From Chrysomallon squamiferum (taxonomy: Eukaryota; Mollusca; Gastropoda; Neomphalida; Peltospiridae): a stretch of 40,000 nt of DNA. Every line of letters starts with the position of its first letter. Within the stretch, counting starts at the first letter, position 1. The notes under the pieces were generated by a model. It made no database searches, was not told where the DNA came from, and saw only the letters and a program-made list of their open reading frames with translations. This document shows, piece after piece, positions 10,768 to 21,800 of the stretch. Both the position numbers and the translations under genes were made by a program. The stretch spans positions 12,380,829 to 12,420,828 of the forward strand of contig CM022678.1 of NCBI GenBank assembly GCA_012295275.1, read 5' to 3'.

Positions 10768-11140
10768 ATTGTTTTTATTCAAGGGCCAAATCGAAAAAAA
10801 AAAAAAAAAATGTTTTAAGCGAAATAGGAATTTTACAATAATTAAGTAATAATAATAATTCAAATAAACCAACAAATAATGGAAACTGGTTGTTTAGAAA
10901 CTGTTGAATTTAATATTTGAATATTTTACTTGACAGAATTAGCCGAATTCATCTAAAAGTAGTAAATTTATTATTATTATTATTATTTTTTTTTTTTTTG
11001 TGTATGTGTTTATATATACAAACACGTTAAACAGAGTTATTTCCCTTAGACCATTAATGCATATTCAATGTCACATCTATTAATGGTCTACGGGAAATAA
11101 CTCCATTTAACGGATTTTGTAAATATACAAAAAAGACTGA
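10768..11140 (+). repeat. Dispersed repeat family B, copy 2, with hairpin terminus
   Basis: Same ordered blocks as 8240-8560, interrupted by (ATT)n/poly(T) at 10969-11000. It includes a near-perfect palindrome at 11027-11110. Confidence 0.7.
11027..11110. repeat. Inverted repeat (MITE-like hairpin), 32-bp arms
   Basis: Arms 11027-11058 and 11079-11110 are reverse complements with three mismatches, around a 20-base spacer. Each arm starts TTAA and carries GAGTTATTTCCC(T/G)TAGACC. This fits a small palindromic DNA-transposon relic, possibly with a TTAA target site. The TTAA reading is inference. Confidence 0.75.
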
Positions 11141-11704
11141 GTAGATAGGTATATAGAGATAGAGAGATGTACAGAATACTATTCAGTATGATTAGTGATC
11201 ATTCTAGTTCTCTGTTTTCATAAAATCGAACAAGATGTCTATATAAAAAATAATGATTAAATCAGATTATCTTTTGCTGTTTGACAACAAATACCGAAGA
11301 TGTTGATAATATATACATAATAAAAATAAAAACACAGATATTTTTCTTTATTTATTTTTGTTAAATTATTTGAATGTGCCTTAACATTTTTATGTTAACA
11401 AATTGAAAAAGTTTCAGTATGATTTTCCATTTTGATTATTGTTTTTAGATAAGATGCAATGTGTTTGAATTTGTAAATGTCAGAATTTAAAACAGTACAA
11501 ATAATGCTTTTTTTATTAGAAATATATGTAACATAACCTGGTTATATTTTATTGTTGGTCAAAAACTCCAAACATTATTAAAAATATTTAAAGTACTGAA
11601 TGTTCATAACCCTTGAACATCTCGTAGAACAATGAAATTTGAATCTGAAAGCTGCAGAAATATTTAGTATAATTCTTAAAAGCAAAGGGACTATTTGAAT
11701 TACT
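11141..11704. other. AT-rich stretch, no gene seen
   Basis: Unique-looking but stop-dense sequence on both strands. The last ~20 bases form the pyrimidine tract of the exon-like frame that follows. Confidence 0.4.
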
Positions 11705-11739
11705 TTGTTGTCATATACATTTCTGAACATTTTTACCAG

Positions 11740-11930
11740 ATTGTCTGAAGTCTGTATTAGGACCCCTGCTACTGTTGCTCAAGTAAACAAGTTTCTTTCT
11801 CCAGATGATAACTTGTGCAGGGCAATTGCTAGTGATGTCTACCAATTAACAAAACATGAGATGCTAGATTTTTGTACAAACAAACCAACTTTAATTTTCA
11901 TTCAACTTGGAAATATTAAATACCAATTTG
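11740..11930 (+). CDS. Lone exon-like frame with weak RPC9/RPB4-like resemblance
   Basis: After an acceptor-like ACATTTTTACCAG (ends 11739) a frame reads LSEVCIRTPATVAQVNKFL, then SPDDNLCRAIASDVYQ, LTKHEMLDFC and NKPTLIFIQL, before turning into a TTTA-rich low-complexity tail. The composition (Asp, Ala, Cys, Thr, few Phe/Ile runs) is coding-like, unlike the chance frames nearby. The order TP..V..FL....LTK.E.L...N.P....IQL recalls the HRDC-like fold of RNA polymerase subunits RPC9 and RPB4, but with a longer loop before LTK. That is recognition from memory and uncertain. No partner exons were found within several kb, so it may be a stray exon, a retrocopy fragment or part of a long-intron gene. 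Confidence 0.35.
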
Positions 11931-12420
11931 TATTTCAACTGATAATTTTTATTTTATTTATTTATTTAGTTATTTATTTTCATTTTTCCCCAGCTTTTTA
12001 ATTCAACTAAGCAGAAAATACAGATTATAAAATACTTGGAAGACATTTCCATTTGCACATATTTGAAATAATTGTTTTAATTTTTCAAACATATGAAAGG
12101 CAACTTATAAAATACTCAGAAAAATTCCATTTATGTACATTTTTCTCTTCGTTAATTTTTATCGTTTTTAAATGATTATTTTCTGTTTTTAAAGATTCCT
12201 TATTGAAATGATTCATTTATTCTTTTTAATATGGGAAACATGAATATGATCATGTTTCTTCTAATTAAAAATAACAAAGTCATGGTTAGTGCAAATAAAA
12301 TTATAATTTAATTAACAGTTTACATTAGAAATATACTATTATTATTTTTTATTTTTTATTTTTTTTACTTTTTTTGGCATTACAATATATATATATATAT
12401 ATTCTTATATTCTTACATAA

Positions 12421-12980
12421 TTTTAAATATATTTACACAATGATTAACCTCTACAAACCCTTGATTCCCCCGATTTAAATAATATAAGAGATGTTTTTTT
12501 GTTTCCTATTTTTTAATAAAAAATTCCAATTACCTAATTACCTAATGTTCAATTATATTTACCTTGATTACCCATCAAACCCTTGATTTTCCCATGATTT
12601 AAATATAAAGAAAAAATGTTTTTTTTTTTTTTTTAAATCTAATTACCCCTAATTACATAATTTTTAATATATTTATACAATGATTACCCCCAGCAAACAC
12701 TTGATTTTCCCCTGATTTAAATAATATCATTTTTTTTCTCCCTTCTTTGTTTTTTTTATGAAAAATTCTAGTTACCCCTAATTACATAATTTTCAATTAT
12801 ATTTACATTGATTATCTCTAGCAAACCCTTGATTTTGCCCTGATTTAAATAATACAAAGAAAAAATGTTTATTTTTTTGGTATTTGTATAAAAAATTGTA
12901 ATTACATAGTCTTAAATATATTTACACTATGATTACCACCAGCAAACCCTTGTTTTAGCCTGATATAAATAATATAAAAA
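12421..12980 (+). repeat. ~122-bp tandem repeat, about 4.6 copies
   Basis: Units begin near 12421, 12548, 12661, 12789 and 12909. Each has the order TTTAAATATATTTACA..ATGATTACC, CAGCAAACCCTTGATTTT, CCTGATTTAAATAATAT, a poly(T) tract and AATTACCCCTAATTACATAA. Units differ by substitutions and poly(T) length, so this is an old minisatellite. It begins 94 bases past the stop of the minus-strand gene, and a TTTATT (AATAAA on the minus strand) at 12868-12873 could serve that gene's 3' end. Confidence 0.8.
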
Positions 12981-13073
12981 TTAACACTATGCACTGTCAC
13001 TGATTTTAGCTTATTTACAAAGATGGCATTCCATAGCAATGATGAATCTCAATTCCTCTTTCAGTGAGAAAAA

Positions 13074-13343
13074 TTAGAATAACCATGCACACACATCAAT
13101 GATAAAAACAGTGCAAGCTGCTATGAAGTACAATGTGTACACTGGATGTTCTGATAATATTGACAATGCAGTCTCCTGGAGATCACAGTTTTCAAAATTC
13201 AAATTACATTTTGGACAGATCTTGTCTTGAAAGTGTTGTGCTTTCTCTGTGATGTAATAGCATTCTGGTACTTTAGTCAACCATTTCTGAAAATGGGTCT
13301 TACAGCATTTTTGACAGAAATTTTGGCAGCTTGAAACTGATGT
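13074..13343 (-). CDS. Terminal exon: Cys-rich motif plus C-terminal membrane segment
   Basis: Acceptor ...GATCCTAG then 89 codons and stop. It reads TSVSSCQNFCQKCCKTHFQ near the start, then VPECYYITEKAQHFQ and KICPKCNLNFENC, and ends YTLYFIAACTVFIIDVCAWL before Phe and the stop. The Cys/His spacing (C-x3-C-x2-CC-x2-H ... C-x2-C ... C) looks like a metal-binding module. The final ~21 residues are a transmembrane helix with almost no tail, the hallmark of a tail-anchored or C-terminally anchored protein. The frame continues upstream only to an in-frame TAG, which supports the chosen acceptor. This is the strongest exon of the gene. Confidence 0.65.
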   Translation of the reverse strand, partial: TSVSSCQNFCQKCCKTHFQKWLTKVPECYYITEKAQHFQDKICPKCNLNFENCDLQETALSILSEHPVYTLYFIAACTVFIIDVCAWLF

Positions 13344-15841
13344 CTAGGATCCTACAAAAAAATATAATATTCATTAATAAACTAATTATAAAATAAAGGC
13401 AAGTAGTATTTTTGTTATCAGTTCTAATTGCATTTCACTGTCTTAGCAAGAAACATTTTACTCAACATTTTTACTTTTTTATCCAATTTTAATAATAAAA
13501 ACAAGTTATTAAATGTTTTTATATTCTTAATTTCATTCAGTTTAATTTTATTTTTTTATTTTTAATTAAAAGGATTAAAAGAGCAATACATCAGTAAGAG
13601 AGTTTATAAAAATATGTTTTAATATATTTGGTAAACTTTGGTCCTCTAATACTGATTCCACTTGAAATTCTAACATGATGAAAATACATTTGAGATTATT
13701 CTGACAATCTTTAATTAACCTTTAACAATCATGATAAGATACATCATTAATAACAACTTATTTGATTAATTAAAATATTTAATTATAATTTAATTTTTGC
13801 TGCTAATGAAATATATTTTGTCTTATAAATAATGACGTTTATCAGTCAGCTAATAGTTACAATAATGAATCATTTAGGTATATTTCAAAATCTATTTAAA
13901 ACAAAGACAACATTACACATGCATGTGAAAAATTAGCAAAACAATCCAAATCTTTCAAGCCAATTTATGCATCTGTACCTTTCAAATCCAGCAAAATTAC
14001 ATCCATCTACCAAATTTCAAAATATTATAAATATCTTTAGCCCTACCACATGAAGTATTGAATGTAAGTATTTCAGATTAGAGAGAGATATTAATAAAAG
14101 CAAATTACAAATTTATACAGTTGTTCTGTTCACTATTCTATTAGGCTGGCATGCAAATTATTACAAGGTTTGAACCATTATTACATTGATTTGACTACTA
14201 TCTGAACTAAATATCATGTAAAATATCAAGATCCTTTATGAAATATTTATATAAAATTGTCAATACTATTTTGTACATCAAAATAAATTGTCAAAATACA
14301 TTTGATTAAATTCATTCTTAATGAATGAGCTATAAAAAGTGAATGAATAAAACATGCCCTTAGAGCAGCATTAGTCCACACATAGACATGGATCTTTCTG
14401 AACCTGGACCAAAAAAATTAAAATAAAGCAATAGTTATATAGATTATATTTTTAATTAAAAAAAAAAAAAGAAGCGAGGAAAGAAAAGAAAAACCACAAA
14501 CGACCACAACAACAACAAAAACAAAAAAATACTAGAACTTCCAGCTTATTAGCTACTGTCAAAAATATTAAATACTGATTATTTTTCACCTTAATTTTTA
14601 TACAAGTATCATTATCTTTCTAAGTTAAAGAGGTGACACATGTGAATAGAAAAGAAAAGACAGTGTAAATGTATCAACTCACTGTTTGATCTTTTTTGAT
14701 TGATCGTTTAACATTTTCAACATGAGTAACCATTACTTCCATTGTACAACTGAGTCTCATCTCCTACCAAAACACACAATATCTTTGTACTGACTTTTAT
14801 GTGTAGAATTCTCTGGTTATTAATTATTATTACTTTTATATATAAATAAATAAAAAATAAAAAAATAAAAAAATAAATAGAATGAATTTAAAAGACAGAG
14901 GAAAGATAGAGAAACTATTTTGCATAGAATTTTGTGAAAGACTGAAGAAATATTTAAAACTGAAATGAAATGGATACTCTATTTGAATACCTGCTGGACA
15001 GCACCAAATACTTCAACTGTACTGGAGAATTTGTTCCAAAATGTCAATTCAAATTTGTATTTTAGAAACAATTTCTTGAATATTTGTATCCTTAACAAGC
15101 TGATTTAACTTCAGAAAATTCAGTTTAAATCCACAGTTCAGTAAATATATGTGATTAAAGATCTGGATGTATTTCAGGAAATACTGACACTTCCTTGCTA
15201 TTAAATGATTCAGCAAGAAACAATATAATTATAGTAAACTAAAAATTGAAATCTAACATTTTTAAAAATCTTTTGCTTTGTAATTTTTGTTCCTTTGTTT
15301 TTTAGTGAGATCTAATTATGTTATCAATTCAAATTATTTACTAAAAAATACTCTAAAGCTAGAGAGATAACAAACATGTCTAAAATAAAGATGAATTTGA
15401 ATCGCATAATTAAAGTTAAAGTAGAATTTTTCATTCAGAAACACCTTCTACAAAATTAACATAGATCTGTTTTTCTTTATTAACTGATTTCACACATACC
15501 TCAACATCATTCCTTAAGCCATGTAGTTCTTGGTCCACATTCTTTTCTGCAATATCCCAAAACCTTTCTTGAATCTCTCTTCTCTGCTCTAGAGTTAATT
15601 AATCTTGAAGGCCAGAAATAGACTTAGGAACTTAGTCTGTTTAAGATACCAAAAATAAACTGTAATATAAATATATATATATACACACAATTAAAAGCTA
15701 ATGTAAAAACATTCAAGTGACATTACACTGAAAATAATAAAGTATGTTAATAAAATAATAAGCAGACATTAGTTTTGACATCATTTTGTAAACAGGAAAC
15801 CTAATATTCCTGATAGACTGAGGATATGGCATAAGATTATA

Positions 15842-15888
<47 letters not shown>

Positions 15889-18800
15889 GGCTTTTTAAAT
15901 TGGAAAACATCAGGCCTCTATCTATTTTCAGACTAAAATGAGTGAATATTGTCTAGTATAATAAGTTAAACATAAACTTGGAAAAATATAATTATTACTG
16001 CATTTAATAAAAATTAAAAGCATACACCTCTCCAAAACAAAGAACCTACTCTAACTGAATAAATAATCTTTTTTCACATAAGTATTGTTTTCACTGTGAA
16101 ATATCTGAAAGACATAAACTGTGATATCATTAATCTAATATCACAAATAAATCACATCTTTAAGTATAATTCTCAATAAATACAGAATAGAAATTTACTT
16201 ACTTTGACTTCTTCATCTGATAAGTTGGTGAACTGAAATAAAAACACACAGTTGAGACAGCTGTCCTAATGGGCAAAAAAATCTGGATATTGGTGATATT
16301 TTGCTAGTTAAGGAAAATGATGGATGCAACATGAACTGCTGAACTCAAAAGGTGTTTCCTGAACTAATTTAACTAATGTCAGCTCAGACTGACATAAGGA
16401 ATTCCCCCCATAATATAAAAAGTCATCATAAATAAAATGCACATGCCTGAAAAACTCTACATGATTTAAATACACATAACTGAAAACTAGGACTGAAGAT
16501 ATCATGTCATGTTACATGTAATTATACATGATTTAAATACACATAACTGAAAACAAGGACTGAAGATATCATGTCATGTTACATGTAATTATACATGATT
16601 TAATACACATAACTGAAAACAAGGACTGAAGATATCATGTCATGTTATAGATAATTATACATGTTTTAATCAGTTGTTTGTTCAAACCTGAATAGTGATA
16701 TTCAGTATACACAGTGCAGACAAGATTACACACAATCAGATGACTGTAACCAAAAAACCCCAGGTAGAAATGCATTTAATACCACCTTGAAAATGAGTTA
16801 CTGACTAAGGTATAATATCAAAAGTCCCACAATAAAGAACAACTGATTATTTTTGAGAACTGTTACTGAATCACAACAATTTGCATAAATGGCAAGAACT
16901 TGGCAGAATGAACTAAACAATAATTACAATGACACATGATAACTATATCATAACAGTGCTTTTCTGTTCTAATAACAAAATGTTAATGTCATTCTGCACT
17001 GGTTATGTGAATTCAGTCATTTTGACTTTTTGGAACACTTGGAACTGATTCTAAACATCTAATTTTGGATTTGAGTAAAAATATAAGTTAATAATCTGGC
17101 TACAACAATAAAATTATCCAGAACAATAATCTTTTAATCCCAAAAGATAAAGAGAATTCTAATTAATTAATAATAATTAATTGCAAATGTTTTGAATGAG
17201 ACAATATAATAAATTCATAATTTTTTTAATATATATTATGTTGTTTTCAGATATGAATCCTGAATGAAATAATTCAGATAATCGTATGATACTGAAACAC
17301 TGACAAGAAACTAATCACTTCTGTATCATCTCATATATAAAGTTTTGACTGATAGGAAACAGAGTTGTAAGGATTTACAACTGCTTCTTCCTGATCAGTG
17401 GCAATTTATAACAAAATTATCCCTAACTTTATGGCTATGCATTTGGAAGGTACATTTTGTCAGGAATATCGTGGACATTTTATAAAACAGAATCAAAAAA
17501 TGATGTACTGGTTTTTAAATAATTATTAAAAATTCAATTTTAGTTCATAAAAAAAAAAGAAGTAAAAAAATAAAATTAAAATAAAATAAATTTCCTCTCC
17601 CTGCAAAAATATAAATTAAAAATATTTAAAGATATCAAACAAACTACATAAGTATAAAATCTACTGATCTGTCTTGTGTCTGACTTACCTGAAAGGTCTT
17701 CCAAGCTGGTCAAGAAAAACCTGTGAAATGCTCAACATCGCAGGATCCAAAGTTTGTGCTGGTGGTATGATAGCTATATTTAAACAACTATCTTGTTTCA
17801 TGAATGAGTCACCATTTCCTAATATTTGTTCAAGACCAGGCAATTTTGAGTATTTTGTACATACCCTTTTTTTAGCCAGATTTGTCTAAATAAATAAATA
17901 TAGAATGAAAAATTAATAAAAATATTCTGGTTTAATTTTGTAATTTGATTAATTATAATTATGAATACACTGAAACAAACAAAAATGTTTAATAGCCAGC
18001 TGGACTTATATACTATTGGTTAGAATCATCCAGACTATTACAAAAAATAAGTGTACACCATTACAATCCAGTCTACTTTGTATGTAATAAGAGGATGATC
18101 CTGTAACCAGACCAAAGAACATAAACAAACATATCGTAATTACATTATTTATATTGACTTATCAAATAGTAAATGTCTGTTCAAGGCTGAACATGTCATG
18201 CTTCATTTTCTTAGTCATAAGTTGGACTATTTTAATAATGGTTTGTTGGTAAGTGTTTCTTTCACTATACTGGGAAAATGAGATAGAAATATAGCAGACA
18301 TTGGATATATGAAAGAATTTTCTCAATCTGACACCTATAAACTGAACTTAATATTACTGGCTTAACAAATGTATTTTTTATCTATCCAAGACTAGGAACA
18401 AAATGAAGATAATGCTACATTATTTGCTTGATAGATAATTTTTGTCCCATTTTAACTTAACTTATTAATTTAGTTGTATTATTGCTTTATTTATTCTTTG
18501 CATTTTATTATTTTGTGGCTTTAATTGTTTAATTTTGAATTTTGTTTGTTCAAAATCAATCAGCTTGATTGTTAAATAAACTTAGTAAATTATAATAAAT
18601 TCTGAATTCCAATTTATAATAATATTATACAGCCTGATTATCTGAAAGGCATGACATTACCAGCATTTCTGGTGTTTAACTCACAATGACAATTATACAA
18701 AATGTCATTCGTTACATTAATAATAATAATAATAATGTTGATAAAGGTACAACAATCTAGTTTGACTAAGCCAGTAGTAAAGGCCTATAATCTCAGATTT

Positions 18801-21800
18801 AACATTTATATTAGCTGTCATCACTACAATGCAGCCTGCCACTAAGCTACATTCTTGCCAGAAAGCTAATATGCCATAACATCCAAATGGCTTCAGCCAG
18901 TATAACAGTATAACAAAAAATATTCAACTTTCAAGTGAAGGAAAATTGTGTACTTTGAGCATTAACTTTCAAAGTAAGATTAAAAATATTCTTTGAAGAG
19001 TCACTTTTGCAAATATGCCTACATATGTTACATTGAAATTCTACTTTGTTGAATGTTTTTTAATAAAGTGATCAAACAAATCAATTCAAAGAGAAAATGA
19101 AAAACATCGTAACAGCTCAAAGCAGACAACTGAAGTTAAGAAGGTTCAAATTTGTCCACATATTCGGCTGAGATGATGCAAATGGTCACAGTCAGATTTT
19201 ACGATATTTGGCAGCAAGATTCGCTGATTTGTTTTATGATTTATAGAAACAAAAAAGGTCACTCAGATACTATTTTTTTGGCAACAAAACATTTTTTTAA
19301 CATCCCAGTCACCCAAACAGAACTTTGGTAGCATTTGGCGACTGGCCATTACATATTACGTATGTACTTAAACACATTACTGTTATTTGTTATTATAAAA
19401 CATACTGATACCACTGACTTCAGAACAGGTCCCTGCTTTATTGACTTCCTTTGACTGTCTAGTAACAGTATCAGATGAATTTGTCATCTTCAGGAGTTTT
19501 TTTTCTCAAAATCACCTGCAGAACCAAAAAGAGATTTATTTTCAGCTTGCACAATCAAGTTTGCAAAACAAGATTACTTATTCAGCAATTTTGGAAGGAA
19601 AGCTGGATCAGCCACAATTAACTAACTCAAAATAGTTTCCAGTTTACAGTTTGTTTTATCTATATTCACTGAGTATATATCTCTCTTTTATTTCCTCTGT
19701 CATTTTGAACTTCTACAATGATCTAGCAGACTGTTCTGACAGGCATTATATCTCATAAACAAAAACAAATTTATAAATAAAAAAAAAGAACGGCATTTAA
19801 TCCCAAATCTAAACTGATTACTTCTGCTAGTTAGATTCTTCAATGGAATGAAGATCAGATCTATATCTATTAATTTAAATGTTATGATATACATGCAGAG
19901 AAGTTTTGACTGCCAGTATTTAAAAAATTAAATATATAAAATAAAGTAAATATTAAAAAAAAAAATTAAAAATGAAATATAAATATTCTAGTTAGAAAGA
20001 TGACAAATATCTCTAAAATAAAGAAGAATTTTTCATCCTGAAACACCTTCAACAAAATTAACATAGATCTGTTTATTTTTATGAACTGATTTCACACATA
20101 CCTCATTATTATTCCTTAAGCCACATAGTCCTTGTAAACTGTTTTGATTACTCCTAGTACAAATATAATCTAAAAAGAAATAAAACAATGCTAATGGAAG
20201 TATACTAAGTCACCTGCTGCTCAACTTCCAGGCTTTTGTCTTTGCAACTGTCACACACAGCCATCAGAGTTGTCTGCCAAGTGGTTTCATTTTAATATTT
20301 TTCTTTGCCTGGTTTTAGCATGTTCAAATTTTTCAAGTTTTTTCTCCCTGATATTTGACTGTTGAGATTGGTGACCTGGTGTAAGACTCTCCAACTTAAA
20401 ATTCTTGTAGTCTGACGTGGTCATCTTCAATGTCCAGGTCACCAAAATTGAGCTCTTCATCAGCAGAACTTTCAGCAAGTCAGAGTAACATTGATGGGTG
20501 TGCACTAGTTTGAGTAAATAAATAAATAAATGAATAAAATACTGTATAAAATATAAAATAAATAAAATATGGCTAGTACTACATTTACTGCAACACTACA
20601 TGCTACTTTTATTACAATCATTACTATAACTAAAATGTACTATTATTCTTTATTCAACTAGGATTAGTTATTGAAATAATACTCCTATTACTAAAATTAC
20701 TATCCATTAATAATAAAACTGATATTTTTTGCTCTCTTTACTAATAGTCCTATGCCTGTATTTCTTTGTACTAATATTATTATAATTACTACAACAACAA
20801 TATGACTACTGTTACAACTACTATCACTACTATCACTGCTGTTACACTACTCTTCTTGTTACATTTATCTGAAAACAACTACTATCACTACTGCTACTAC
20901 TACTACCACAACAACCAGTTCTTTTTAATCATCATGAATCTCACAAGATACATTACTATTATAAAGCTATGGATCAGTAAAACATCACCAAGATCAATTC
21001 TACATCATTATGCAACAAGTATTATTATTATTAATGCTACAAATACTAATGCTGTAACAACTACATTACTACAACAATAGCAATGACTAATACTACTACT
21101 GTAACAACAACCTCTATAGATGCTCCTGTTCTACCATGTTCTTTGATGACATTTCTCTCCTGTGGTGAGCTCCCAGAATTAGCTCTTCTTGTGTACAGAG
21201 CAGTTTCTGAAAAACAACTGTCTTTTATTTATTTACCTTTCTAGTTATATTTGTATGTGTGTGTGAGAGAGAGAGAGAGAGAGGTTTAGCATAATGAGAA
21301 ATAAATAAGAAAACAAACTCAAATTCCTGTTCAGTTTTTTCTTTTCCAGTGGCAGCAGTAGAAACTTTATCCTTAGTGCTGGACAGCACCTTCTACTGAA
21401 ACAACTTCACTAGACAACATCAGCACATCAATTATAGATGTATGTGCATTCTGAAAAAAATAAAATAAAGAAAATAATAAAAATAATAAACTGTTATAAA
21501 TAAATAAGTAATGTTTCTGATATTATTAAAATTTAAATTTTACTGGTACCAGTTACTGGATTATTCATACACAAAGGGGTGCAGAATATTTTTAATATAC
21601 TTTGTATAATCATTATATTGATAATGATGATAATGATAATAATTTAAATAATTAACAAAACAATAGCAAATAAATTATTATTATTATGCTATTTTACAAT
21701 CAGTAAAGAGTTGTTACTATAAAACTTATTTTACTCGCTAAGAAATAAAAATAAGATAAAAACTCACCACTTGGAATTGTGCAGTCTGCAGTGTTTGTAC

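Noticed and set aside
15713-15910. Minus-strand frame with a Thr-His run
   Set aside because: Reads through the (GT)n microsatellite.
18720-18900. Minus-strand frame reading WLKPFGCYGILAFWQE...
   Set aside because: No splice sites fit and the far end runs into an (AAT)n repeat; treated as chance.
20398-20404. Euplotes-like programmed +1 frameshift (TTT TAA) in the minus-strand gene
   Set aside because: The site fits, but the genome has long GT/AG introns and animal-type genes, and the other breaks are not all at stop codons; run-length error or decay is simpler.
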